Assembly (NCBI RefSeq): GCF_000972845.2
Contig: NC_040012.1
Span: forward strand, 8,464,097-8,528,096
Reading direction: 5' to 3'
DNA length: 64,000 bases
DNA from: Larimichthys crocea
Lineage: Eukaryota > Chordata > Actinopteri > Sciaenidae
Shown here: positions 10,978 to 24,100 of the stretch, in pieces
Numbering within the stretch: position 1 is the first letter of the stretch
Layout of the letters: every line of letters starts with the position of its first letter
Position numbers and translations under genes: made by a program
Notes under the pieces: generated by a model
Seen by the model: the letters and a program-made list of their open reading frames with translations, nothing else
Told to the model about the DNA's origin: nothing
Database searches by the model: none

Positions 10978-13900
10978 CGACACCTGATGTGGCATTTAAA
11001 CGTTCAAACAGCTCATTTTAAAGGGGCAGTTCAGCACCGAACAGAAACTCTTTGATTATCCACTGACCCCTGTGTCAATGGAGACGTCAATAGTACTCCA
11101 GGCAGCATCTTCAGCTTCTGTTCTGTCTCCTCACAGAGTCTTTATGTTGATTTTTCTTGTATGTGTTACATACAGATGGTATCAAATCAAAGGAAAAACA
11201 ACCTGAATACACGAATGGATAACAAATGCAGACGCTTCCATGTAGGTCAAGAGGAGTCGCTGACTAAAAGTGACAGGTGAACAGTCCTCTCCACTGCCGT
11301 CATAAAAAACACCAAATGAGAAAGTATCTGGCTTCAGTTCGTCGCTTGTATTTAAACTCTCCAATCAAGCTCCATAATAAATACATACAGGACAAACACG
11401 GGGAGAGCCATGAGAATTACGAACAAAACTACTTACTCGAATCAAGTTCAAAATAAATGATTATTTAAAATATTAAAAATGAGAGAATGTCAATATAATT
11501 TAGGAAGAATTTCAGAAAGCCACTTTGTCGTTAATACGACAGGATCTTGTAAGTTTTTATTAATTTTTATGCTTGATGTCAGAGAGGATGTTTATTGTAA
11601 AAAAGGTTCAGCAGCTTCGACCTTCGACTGCAGAAACGTTCGTTTGTGTGTTTCAGCTGTGATATTTGAGTAATTGGCATAAAATCCATCCATCCATTGA
11701 TGTTCTGTATTTTTAGCGTTGCATTGGGGCGGCTGGAGATAATTCCAGTTGGCTCAGGGCAGGAGTCATCACAGGGAACAGACAATCATTCACACTCACA
11801 TTCACATCTATGGGCAATTTAGTCACCAATTGACCCATTAAGTGTGGACTGTGGGAGAACATGCAGAGACCCCAGCCGAGGCTCGAACTTGCTGTGAGGC
11901 CAAAGTGCTGCTCTCATAAAAACCAATTCAATGAAATCTTGCTGTAAACATTAATATTTTAAAAATATGTTTATACAGTTCATGTATCATTTGGAAATAT
12001 ACTACAATAACATAAATGTATTTATATATTTGTATGCATGACACAATATCAAAAACTTTGAATTAGTTCTCCAAAGAGCTCAAAGCCCAAAGTCCTATTT
12101 TACTTCATATTTTTCACATTCACTAAAGTAGAAATGTTCTGTCTGGATATTAAATATTAAAATATGGGAGATAATGAGGTAAATATTGGGGACTTTCGTA
12201 CCCAGGGTGCAATTATTTGGCCACAAAATACTTTTCAAAATGACTTTAAATGTGAGTTTGAGGGAACTTAAATGAATTTCAGCTGAGATGAGGGCAGTTA
12301 CTCTCGGTGGGAGTCCAACCTCTAATTCTATCAGAGTTAGCACAGGACACAATACAAAAAAACAAACATAAAAATAATTTACAGCCTCACCGTGTGCAGA
12401 AGCCTCTTGCCTTCATAATGAGATGCCACCGCCTGGCTGTCGCTGCAGAAGCTTTCAGCCCTCCTATGCAGGGCGTCGTCTCTGTCTAAGGCCGGGTGGA
12501 AGGTGGAGGTGGATCTTCCACGGCTCTGCAGACGACTGGACATGGTGTCGGCCGAGCAGCTCAGCAGGAGCACGGCGCTGGGCTCCCCCACCTGACACAC
12601 AGGATACAGGATGAGGAAAGACAGCTCAGGCTTAACTCTTACTTCATACTGACAGTAATGTCTCATCATTCTACATTTTTGTGGCTCTTAAGATTATTGT
12701 AATTCTCAGCACATGGTCGTGCATCCACATTTTTTTACTCCTGCATTAACACTGAGTCATATTAAATTATATTTTCCCCACTGATGTCAGTCCTGCAGGT
12801 TAAACTCTGCACTTTGCTCTTGTTGGAGTTCATGTAGATAAATTATTGAAACTTTTTTTCTTCTTTTCCTCGTGTTCTTGTCAGCCGTGCACCCTGTTAG
12901 TCCGGTGCTCTGACCTTGGCCTCGTACTCCTCCACCCGTCTCAGGTCTCTGGGGAAGCTGCTGACCACAACACCTTTCCCCTGCCGTACCGACGACGCCA
13001 CCGCCTCGCACAGCAGCTCCAGCAGTGTGTCCTGGAGTCCAAACAAACATATAGCAGAAGCATTAACTACCATTTTAAATATTTAAACCACAATTTAAGC
13101 TTCATGAATCTCATCAGACAACCTAAACTTCACAGCAGAAATAAACATGTTTACAGCCTGGTACAAAAAACAGTTTTGGTCTCTATAGCTATAACTGTAC
13201 TGAGGGTGAATTTATATAGACCTCACCTCTTCAAGTTATATAAAGGCTTAATGTTATGCAGAATTAAGAGTTTGGGTGCTTTGATTGACAGGTGGATGCT
13301 GTCACAGGTGGTTTGCCACCACACTGAGCTCCAGAAACCTATGAGTGGTGTCCATATCCATGACAAATTGCTACTACATGTGACACTACTCACTAGGAAC
13401 ACATAATCAAGCGCACCCTGTGGAATGAACCAGCCTCCATATTTAAAGCTCCACCTGCTCTTCTTCTTTAGCTGACTGTGCTAACACTGAGTAAACACTT
13501 TGACATTTCTTGATCACACATTAAAGAACGTAGACGATCATCTGCAACACTTTGCTGCTTCAGTACGCTTCATCATCAATCACCGTCTTTGTGCACTTTG
13601 TTGCTGCACATGCTGTCATTACGCTGAACGCTCTGGTAAGTGTTTACTGTGTCTTCGCTCTGTTTAGTCTGCTTGTCTGGCTTCCTTTTGGTTTCACGCT
13701 GCTGCAGCTGCTGAATTTTTCATTCTTCTCATTGTTTGGCGTGTTCGTTTTCATGCTTTCATGGCCTAGATTGCTTTGTGCCACAGAATTATTAGTTCTT
13801 GCTGTTGTTTTGGGTGGTTTCCTATTAACGCAGTCTCAAGCTCTTGGGTCTATAGTAGCATGTTAAATGGTATACAGGCTGTAGGGACGTTAACAATGAG

Positions 13901-16900
13901 TGTTTACATCATTATTTTGCTGTTTATTGGAAATGAAATGGGTTTGTGTTACAGCTTTCTATAGTGTATTATTCATCATAATTAAATTACAGCTCCTGCT
14001 CTGTTTATGATGCTGCTCTCTCAACTAATGGACGTTTATCTGCTGCTTTAGACCTCGTACGAAGAATAACGTCTTCTTAAAAATAACTTGGAGCATAGCT
14101 CAGGTGTCTGATTGCAGCATATCAAGTGGATTGCTGCCCAGTTTATTAAGTATACTTACCTGACATTAACACAGTCTAATATAACAGCCCTCCAATAAAT
14201 CTGACTCTCATCAAAGTCGTTTGTAATAATGTGCCCTCCTCATTTGTATCAATCACTGGATATTAGAAACACTTCTCACTTCTCTAATGACATGCAGTTC
14301 AACAGCAGCAGCAGCAGCACAAACCCAAAATGACCATAAAGTTGAATCAACACGTCTCTAAAAGATTTTAATCAAAAACTGAACATTATAACCTCCACAA
14401 AGGTCGGATTTATTGCAGGACTGTTGGATTAGTTTTAACTTGTCCGTACTGTATCTAGTGTTGCTGCATACAACATTATTAGTTGTTGCTGTTGTTTGCA
14501 TACAGTACTCTGTATTCACATAAAACTGAACAAGAGGGAAACGTGCAACATGAAGTCAGAAAGTTGTGAAAAATGTTTTTCTACATCTGACTTCATCCAG
14601 AACTTTGGTTGAACAAAGGTTCTGTCATCAAAAGTTGAATGCCTGATGCTCTGGTCGATAAATCCCAGAGCCCTGTGTTTAACGCTGATGTCTGACTGAG
14701 CGGTGATGCTTCAGACCCAGGCTGAAATGAAACGTTTTCAAGTGTTTTCTTGTATGGTGATCTCTGCCTTCTGGAGAAAAGCTCACAGGGAGTAAGAAGG
14801 GGGATACAGTGCCTCCAGTAGTTTATATTTGGAGTTGACACGACCTTGTCAAAAAGCCACATTTGGTCTTAACTTAGTATTCATGACCAACTCTGGAAAC
14901 CCCGCGCTGAGACCTTGATATGCCAGAGATGCATCAAATCATGAGCAGCAACGATCCACAGCTTCAAATATGCGGCTGAGAGTGAATTTCTACATCAGTG
15001 AAGTGACGTCGAAAGAAATCTCACTCTGTTACATGGAGTGAACTCTTAAGGCTGTTTTCTGTGTAAGAGGTACTCAGAGTTGTGCATTTATAATAAAAGT
15101 ACAGCAGTATCAGCAATAACTATTAAAAATATTTGTTAATACTGTAGCTTTAAAGTAGCACTTCACTGTTGTAGCTGGTTGCAGTGGAGCTACATTTAAC
15201 TGCTTTGAATACAGTTTGGTAGAGGGGACGGGCCCCTCCTAAGGGTCACTGGATAAATGTGATTAATACAGTTGATATGAAGAAAAACAAGTTCTGATAT
15301 GCAAAATTTGTTTTTGATTTTTTGGACTTTTATCTTGAAGTTTCTTCTGTGATTTACAGACTTTTCTGATGGACAGTGAAGTAAACTGCTGTCAGCTGTA
15401 GCTGCTGTCAGCTCAGTTTGTTAGCCGTGCCGCCCACACTGTGAACCCAGAGCACCGGGGGAGTGTTGTTGCACTCGCTTGATCTTTGGTTGATAGCAGA
15501 GTCGTCAACTTTAATCTATAATCACATCATTGCATAATTATATTACTACTACTATTACACTCTTACTCTTACTCTTAGGTCTGGCTGTACTGTCTATATG
15601 TGCAGACCTACAGAGAGTACACATGTAACCAGACAGGAAGCTGACGATCAGCAGGCTGGATTACAGTTAACAGAGAACATTAAATTGCACTTTCTGTGTT
15701 GCCAGGCAACAGTACATTAACATTTCACCACCACTCACCGGTTGAGCCACACATGACGGGATCTTCTCACTTTCAGATCAAACTCTTAACTCTGGTGTCG
15801 TTTTTTGTGATGCTGTAAACCTGGTGAGGTGCGCTTCAGTAATCATAGTGTGGGATTACACATCATACTCATCCTCTCATGGCAGTCTCACTCACAAAGT
15901 GTTTGACAGTGACTATATGTTGGTGGACACATGAAACATGACCTAAGTGTGCTGTAAGGAGCTTAGACAGCTGAGCCTTGCTTCAAAGCTATTGGGTTTC
16001 TCTGAGCGCACAGGAAGTCCAGTAAATCTGAGCGTGGGTGTCTTTATATTGAAATAATGGAAACAGTTTGTCGCACTTATTGCTTGTGTAAAACCTTATA
16101 TATAGAAGATGATTGGCGCTTCAGGAGGGGAGGGAGTGTTTTATATTTCATGTACATGAACAGTCTTGGTGTGTTTTTGAGGCTATAAATCTCAGCATGT
16201 GGACATAATGACTCACTACTATTGAACAACCTCATCAGTCCACGGCACAAAATGCCATTAGTGCTTTTAGACATTAAACATTTCTCAATGCACTGCAGTT
16301 AAACCTCCAGGGTAAAAAATACTGATGCAGTGTTAGGTTTGAACGCAAATGCAGACAGGAAGGTAAAATGAACAAAAGGTAACTTTTATGACTTACATGA
16401 TAGATAAATAACAAAAGGTGGCTAAGGGAATCCAGGTTAATCAAAAAATTCAAGAAAAATCGAATTATTACTGCGCTTGTTACATGCTGAACATATACCG
16501 TATGACGTAAATAAAAATGAATAGTTTAGTTAGATCTTGATACAGGTGTGTACGGCCCTTGTGTGCAGCACGTTAGAGATCAAACAGTCCAGTGATCTCA
16601 GAGAAAATGTTGTTTTAAAGGACTAAAGATTAATATGGACTGAAGAAGACAATTTCGTCAGATGACCTTTAGACTTTAAAACGATGTGGAGTTATTGGAA
16701 ATGTTTGGATCACATCCTTCATCGGCTGAGCCGACACTACGAGCTTAAAAATACATGTGAAGTTTACAGACTGAAACTAAAACTGATCATGGAAAAATCA
16801 TACACGTATTTTTCAGCAGATATCTTCAGCAAGACTGAACTAGCAATCTCTAGAAAGCTTTACAAGGGTGAGCTTCACCTTAATTATCTTAAGCTATGCT

Positions 16901-17622
16901 TATGGATCGCATCACTGTGGTGTCAGTAATGACGATTAAAGCACATCCTCTCATGTTATGACTTGAAAACAGGCGGGAAAAAGAAAAGGACAGGATGTAA
17001 AGTAAGGCACTGTAGGACTCTTTCAACATAAAACAGGAAATACTGAACACCAAAATAAATACACTGTATTGAACGTGTATCAACTGATATGGCTCACAGA
17101 TGATTGGCAGTCAGTATCAGAGACAAAAAAACATTGTTTGGACATCCCTATAAATAATATTATTTATTTATGTTCTTCATAATAAAGGAACGTGTAACCC
17201 AGTGCAACAGTGTGGCTTACTCGTGTAGTTTTTTGAGAGAAATAGAAAATACATCAGGCTTTAGATGCACAGACAGTACGTGTTCGTAGGAACAATTAGT
17301 TGCTTGTTTTGGTATTTTTAAGGGTTTATGTGTTGACAATAAAAAAAATATGGGAAACAATTTTGTATTCTGAGAAATTCTATTATTAATTTTCTGTCCA
17401 TTCATCGTTTCAATGCTAGTAAACAGTTGGATTTCTCAGTAACCGGCTGGCTGTGTGTGAACGCTGTGGTGAGTTCATGAACATGAAGAACATTGATCAA
17501 TAAATCCTCTTTTTTTTTTTCAGGCAGAGGGAACGAACACGCCGCCTTTTAAATGTTTTTTTTTAAATTAGTGACGTGTGGAGTCAATCAATATTTTTGT
17601 GACTCTGTATGAGAGCGATGTC

Positions 17623-17670
<48 letters not shown>

Positions 17671-20600
17671 TATAAACCTTTTGAACATGTGCAAGCAAAG
17701 GCGACAGTGTGTGTGAGTGACAGGTGAGGTGTGTTTTGATGTGAAATGTCAAAGACTCTTGGACCTTACCGTTCAATTAAAAATCTCCCAGACAACCGCT
17801 GCTATGTCACTGAGGATTAATAAGCATCAGCAGTAAAATGCATCACTGTGTATAACCTCTGTGGACGTGGATGCTGATGAGGCCAGGAAGGTAAATATAA
17901 TATATAATGTAATTTAGGTCCCATTCGGAAAAAAATATTAACATTTCACTGGGAGGTGGGTAGTAATATTAAAGACTATATTTAACCATCACGGTCCACT
18001 TTTCAATCCTCAGGACTTGTGTGTACAGAGTAATTTGATGGACAGTAGTTTGTCATATTTATTATTTCTAATATTAATGCATGTTGTTCTTATAGTCAGA
18101 CCAGATTTCTCCATGTGAAATTTAGTCGTGCATTGTGATGAAAACCTGTCAGCCATACACAAATCTGGAAATCTGGCATCTTCTTATCCCTTACACTGTA
18201 ATTAACCTCACTGCCCTTATTCTCAATTATATAAACAAGAATATAAACAATCATTTTCAGTGTAGCCTAACCATCACCTGTGTGTGTGTCATTTTATATT
18301 AAGTAATTATTTGGAGATTCATGAAATAAAAGGATAAAAACCAGCACCAGGCTTCTTGATGTTGGACTAGTAAGTAATATTAGCTGGCTGTCTTGTGTTG
18401 AACTCGCTTGCTGTAATATAATCATAACAAATTCACACATACAGCTGTCCATATTTTCCACAGTGGCACTAAATCGCAAAAATACCAACTCCTACTCAAC
18501 GCTGCTTTAATAGATATGAGTTCTTCTTCCACCATTGCTTAAAACGTGCCTGGAGGGGGATCTTTAATCACTCATATTAACAGCAATATTGTAGAGATTT
18601 GTCAAACTTGGAATCATGTTAGAGGCTTGGACGGTGTCTGCTGGACTGAAGTCACATTTGGCTGCTGGCTATAGTCGACTTTCTGCCCTGATGAACTTGT
18701 TTACGTCTCCTCAGAAAATGTGTTTTCCTCTGAGAGTAGTTAGAGTTGTAGATAATATATCTGGTTTACACACTCCGGGCTCAGACAGCTTATGTCAGCT
18801 CTGTCTGTCTGGTACAGTGTGTATAGATGTGCAGTCTATGTGAACTGCCATTTTGAGCACTCTTGACTGTATAATATTTCAGCTGCAGCCAACCTCTTCT
18901 CTTCATTTCATCAGGCCCTTGGCAGAAAAACCTGTATAGTATATCCGTATTTCCTCAGCCTGAGAGCTGTTGTGTTTTATTTTGGCAGCATGGAGGAATT
19001 GATCTGTCTGCATTTTCTAACTGAACTTCGTTTCTGGCTGTCTGTCTTTATGAAATAATAATCTGTATGATCTTGCTTTCGAAGGTGTTATTTTCGTGGC
19101 TCAGTTCATTGCACTGTTGTCCTGCTTAGGCACTGGTTCTACCGGAGATCACATGTCAATCAAACATCTCTTTATTGTTTGATTTCAAGTCCAGCCAATC
19201 ACTGCTCGGACTTAATATCCTGTTCAAACAGTCGCCTTTAAATGAATGGTGAAATGTACTATTTCTTATATTATATAATAAACTGAAAAATAAAATAAAA
19301 TAGGTTATTTAATAATACATTTAAAAACTCTCCTCCTCCATGTTTGCAGTATTAATATCACCAACCTGCAAAAATGGACTGAGGGGTAGACAACATTTTC
19401 ATAGAGCTGTAGACCTGAATCCAGTCTGAGTTTTCTTATTTCCCTACAAAATAAATGACTCTAATGCAGATATAATAAGTAACTCAGAACATTTACTTAT
19501 ATGCATGCGATGGTACTTTATGCTTAAATTCTTTGCTACATTTTTAGAGGGAAATATTGTATTTTTAATGTCCTTTCTGCTTCAAAAAGACATTTCCCTC
19601 ACAGACTGCCATAATATGTCAGAATAAAGCCAGTTGGTTCGGGTAAAGAGACTGATTGCATGTGAGCAGAGGTCTGCACAAACCCAACAGAGACCAGGAG
19701 ATAAAAAAGAAACTTTAATTAAAATGAACTGGTGCCATCTTGCACCATGGTACTCCAGACGCTGCTGGTTTCAATATTCTCTCAGCTGGAGCTGAACATC
19801 TCCCTGTTTAATTTATTAGTACAAAATATGTAAAACTGCATCGTAAAGTATTTGGTTCTTTTATAAAAAGTCAATCTTTGTACAGAAAAACTTTGCAGGG
19901 GGCGTTTAACACAACTTCCAGGGTGCATTTCAGCAAGAATGTCATTATTATTATTGTATGAAGTCCGTAGAGCACCTGTGTGTTTCGTTCTCAGCTGCAA
20001 CAAAGAAACATTTTAACTGTCTTTTTTTCCATAGAAACAGCAGCTCTGCCTCATGGGTATTGTAGGATTTAGTGCTGTCCACTAAAGTGATGGAAAATAT
20101 CTAATTTCTCAGAAACAGAATTGGAATAATTACAACTGATGGCCATAAAGTAAACTTATTATAAGACTATTTTTAGAAGTAGTAGTCAAATTAACTTGGC
20201 GAGTCTTGTGTTTATATGTTTAACATGAATGACTAAAAGAAACATTTCCTCTGTCACCTTTTAGTCATTATATTGAAAATATTAAAGAAACAGGGGTTGA
20301 TGATTTGTCTTTTGAGTCTACCTCAGTCAAAGTGGATGAACCCAGCATATACACAAACGTACACATATTGAGCCTGAAGCCACAGATCTCTTCTTTTACT
20401 GTCCATCACTCTTTGAGGAAGCAAAGAAAATCATCCAGGCATTTTCACAGAGCTTGTTTCACCCAAAAGCGAGCGTGATCAATGTGAGAAAAACTCTTCT
20501 GGCACCAGCGGCTTATCCCACCTTGCAGCTCTATAATTGTAGCTCATATTCTTTGATGGCAGACTGACAGAAGCACACTGACCTCGGGCAGCTGCTCTCC

Positions 20601-20752
20601 TCTCTCCAGGACGTCCTGCAGGTGACGTCCTCTATCACTGTGAGACTGCAGCTCGGCACACAGCAGATCACCCAGGGTGACGTGACGCAGGCCAAATCTG
20701 TCCTCCATCCGCTCACACTGCAGAGATTTACCTGAGCCTGGACCACCTGAGA

Positions 20753-20821
<69 letters not shown>

Positions 20822-20934
20822 GATCAGTCCATCCTCACAGACAAGTAATCTCTGAGACAGAATGATGAGGCGACGAGAAGTGAAATTGAGAGGTGAAGGG
20901 AGAGCATGAAAGAGGCAATAGACCACCAATAGAT

Positions 20935-21009
<75 letters not shown>

Positions 21010-21106
21010 ATCACAGGTCTTGTTCATTGCCTGGGGCTGAGAAGCAGGTTATCACAGATGATTATTATCGTCTCTCCTCAGAATCTACCTGCCCCACACC
21101 TCGGTT

Positions 21107-21150
<44 letters not shown>

Positions 21151-24100
21151 CATTTTGTTTTAGTTCTATTCTTGTGAGGGCCCCTCATTGATCGCTTTCT
21201 CTAACCTGTGGTGAAATGTAATGATGCAAGTACAAGTTCGAGGTACTTTACTGTAGTGTGTAGTACTTGAGTCTTTTCTTTTCATCTATTTCTACTCTAT
21301 GTTTTTTACAATTATCAGACGGCTTTAGTTACTTTACAAATATTTTTGAGTTGTGCACAAAACAAGACATTTAAAGGACAGCACCTTTGGCATGACATTT
21401 TATGGACCAAACCACTAAATGATGAATCAAGAAAATGATAGATATATTAATCAATAATGAAAACAGACACTGGTTACTGCCTTAATCAAGCAGACCTGAA
21501 TAGCTTCAGGACAGGTTACTACCTACGACCCCCGGCTCCATCAAACAACCATCCAACACAATGGATGTAATCTTTCCGTCCCTGATGATGTCGAGCTTGT
21601 CACTCCACGTGGCCATTTAAATCAACTAAACCTCACCCTTAACTGATTAATAAATAATACAAATAATCACCGTAAAATGTACGATAACATAACTTAAACC
21701 TGAGTCCAGCCATAACCTTAAAGTCTTAATCCTGAAACAGGTCTTTGTCCAAAGTCGTCACTTTCCAGGTTCGTACTGGTTCTCACAAAGATTCACAAAA
21801 GAAGTACACAATGAGGGGGCATACATCCTAACAGACACAAGAACACAGACAAAGCATCAAGAAAAAACACTGTTTTACTACTCAGCCCACATTAAATAAC
21901 ATCCTTTAAAATATTCAAAACTATTTCAGCAGCCTCAGCAGTCTATCTGCTCCGCTGCTGTGCTGTGAAGTCTGTGGGTGTTTTTTATCGCAGGTTAACT
22001 GTATTACACGGCCATGAAGCTGTGTGAAGCATCAGGAAGTGGTGATTTATCATAGCCAGCCTTGAGCCTAGCAATAAAGCTCAGGATGTTATTCAGATTC
22101 ATCAGTATTCTCCTCTGCCAGCATTCAGAAACAGTCATCCTGGCATCCGGTTGGTGGAGCGTTTGCACCGTGTACTAAGGCTGCAGCCGCCTGGGTTCGA
22201 TTCTAGCCCGGACCCTTTGCTGCACGTCTTCTCCTCTCTCTCCTCTGTTCCTGTCAATCTTAAGTTGCCAAATAAAGGCAAATAAGCCACAGAAAATAAA
22301 TAAAAAAAGAAACAAACACCCTCATCACCATTTCTTCTGAGAGCACTGACAGATGTGAGCGGGGCTCGGCTCGCCCAAGGGACGGCCGTTGAAAAAGGTC
22401 CAAAAGAAATCGAGGAGGGGGGATCCGTTATTCATTCAGCACAGACTTGAATACACAATGCTGCACCCAGCCCATGCCTTCTCGTTAGCAGTATTCCTCT
22501 GTTGCTCGATACCTTCCTGCCAAGAAGTAAAATAATGACCCACCAGGGCTGAAGCAAAGGCCCAGAGATGCTTGTTAGTGTAGTTAGTTGGGTCAAACTC
22601 TGCTGTATAAAGCGGCTCTGTGGGTAAAGGTAGTTTTCTTCTCCCTGAGACCATTTGAAATTTAGATTTACTTTAATTCAGAACTTTAGACAAGATGCAG
22701 TGTGCTGTGCTGTTTTATAATGCATTAAATGTAACTATTTTACTATATTTACCCAGGGTTATTTTGGTGCTCAGCTTCCCTAAACATTTTAAGTTGATAT
22801 GGTGAACATGTTACTCAACAGCTGCTTATTTTCACAGCGCCGCCCATCGAGTAAGTTCAGTTTTTAGTCTCTTGACTGTTTTTGGACTGGAGAGGAAAAA
22901 TCTGCCTCTTTGGCTGAAATGACGTTGACAGCCTCGTGGTTTGAGGGTTTTGTTTTGATGCTCTTCACTTTGTGTTCTGGTTTTGTGTTTTGGCTTTCCC
23001 GCCTGTTTGACTGACTCTTTTAAATCTGTGTTTTTTGGACTCTGTCAGTTTGGCTTTGACTTTAAATCAAGCATCCCAGCCTGTTCTTCATTGTTTTCCC
23101 AGTGTTGATGGACTGTGTTGAATTTGTTTTTTTAGACTTTTCTAGTTTATTTGGATTCAAGATGTTGCTTCTTCCTTGGCCTGTTTGGATTGCCTTCACT
23201 TTTACACTTGCTCGCCTTATCATCTCAGGAGCCATTTTTGTTATTAAATCATTTGAACTGCACAAACTCAGCCCCTGTAGTCTGCACTTGGGTCCAATCC
23301 AATCAGACAGGAATACACACCAACCTTTGGCATGGTTTCTTTTGAACTTCACGACAATGCGCTGACATATTCTTATATGGTGCACCTCAAGGCTCTGTCC
23401 TGGATCATCTTCTGTTTTATAATATTACCACTCAGTGAAATAATTCATAATAATGCGTCATATTTATATTGCTATGCTGATGATGCACAGGTATACATGC
23501 ACATTCAAATGTCTCCAACTTTTTAAATGTTAAACATTTGATTTGAGTTGATTAGAGAAATCTGAAGATGAAAGGATATAAAGATCGAAATCTGCACCTT
23601 CTGGTTTCCTGACTGAAATCATCCATGTATGAACAGCTCTGTCACAGCGTTGTCCTTGATATGAGCCAAGGTGACAGATGGATTGTATTAGATGGAGATG
23701 GAGCAGGAGACAGAGATGAAACGAGGCAAAGAGGGCAGAAGACCATACAGAGAGGGAAAAAAAATCTCTGTGGTAATTTCATTTTTGAATCCGTTCCTGC
23801 TTTTCCCCCAAAGCTACAGCAGGTAATAGTAAAAATTCAGTCTAAATGACATATGGGCTGCATACAAAACGAGCTTCTCGCCTGCACTAATTGAGAAGCT
23901 TTCAGTTATTGATGATTACCAGCAGGGAGTTGTCTCAGTGCAGTGGGAGTGCAAAATTACAACAAAAGTTTAAGGGCTGCACTGATTGAGTGCTGGATTC
24001 CCAGAAGATGATTGCATTTGCTATGAGGACTTTCTTTTCCCACTGCTGACAAGTAGAAAGTAGAAAAAAATGAAGACTTTAAAGGATTATTTTTTTAAAC

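Larger units (their letters stand above)
10825..12390 (-). other. ak5: AK5 intron with CA repeat and dispersed repeat
   Basis: 1.57 kb, with donor gtgagg at its upstream end. It contains (CA)n at 10943-10975 and a teleost dispersed repeat at about 11,680-11,905. Confidence 0.85.
13032..20582 (-). other. ak5: AK5 intron, 7.6 kb
   Basis: Donor gtcagt at its upstream end; acceptor tggactccag. It contains dispersed repeats at 13,110-13,345 and fragments of others near 15,060-15,520 and 18,290-18,520, plus (CA)n at 17,626-17,666. The rest is AT-rich with no supported gene. Confidence 0.8.

Noticed and set aside
20531..21191. Open frames made of Cys-Val or His-Thr repeats
   Set aside because: They are translations of the TG/CA microsatellites, as are similar frames near 10.9, 17.6, 28.9, 48.8 and 60.3 kb.
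23332..23526. 64-residue protein with YCYADDAQVYM
   Set aside because: It is a frameshifted LINE reverse-transcriptase fragment, not a gene.
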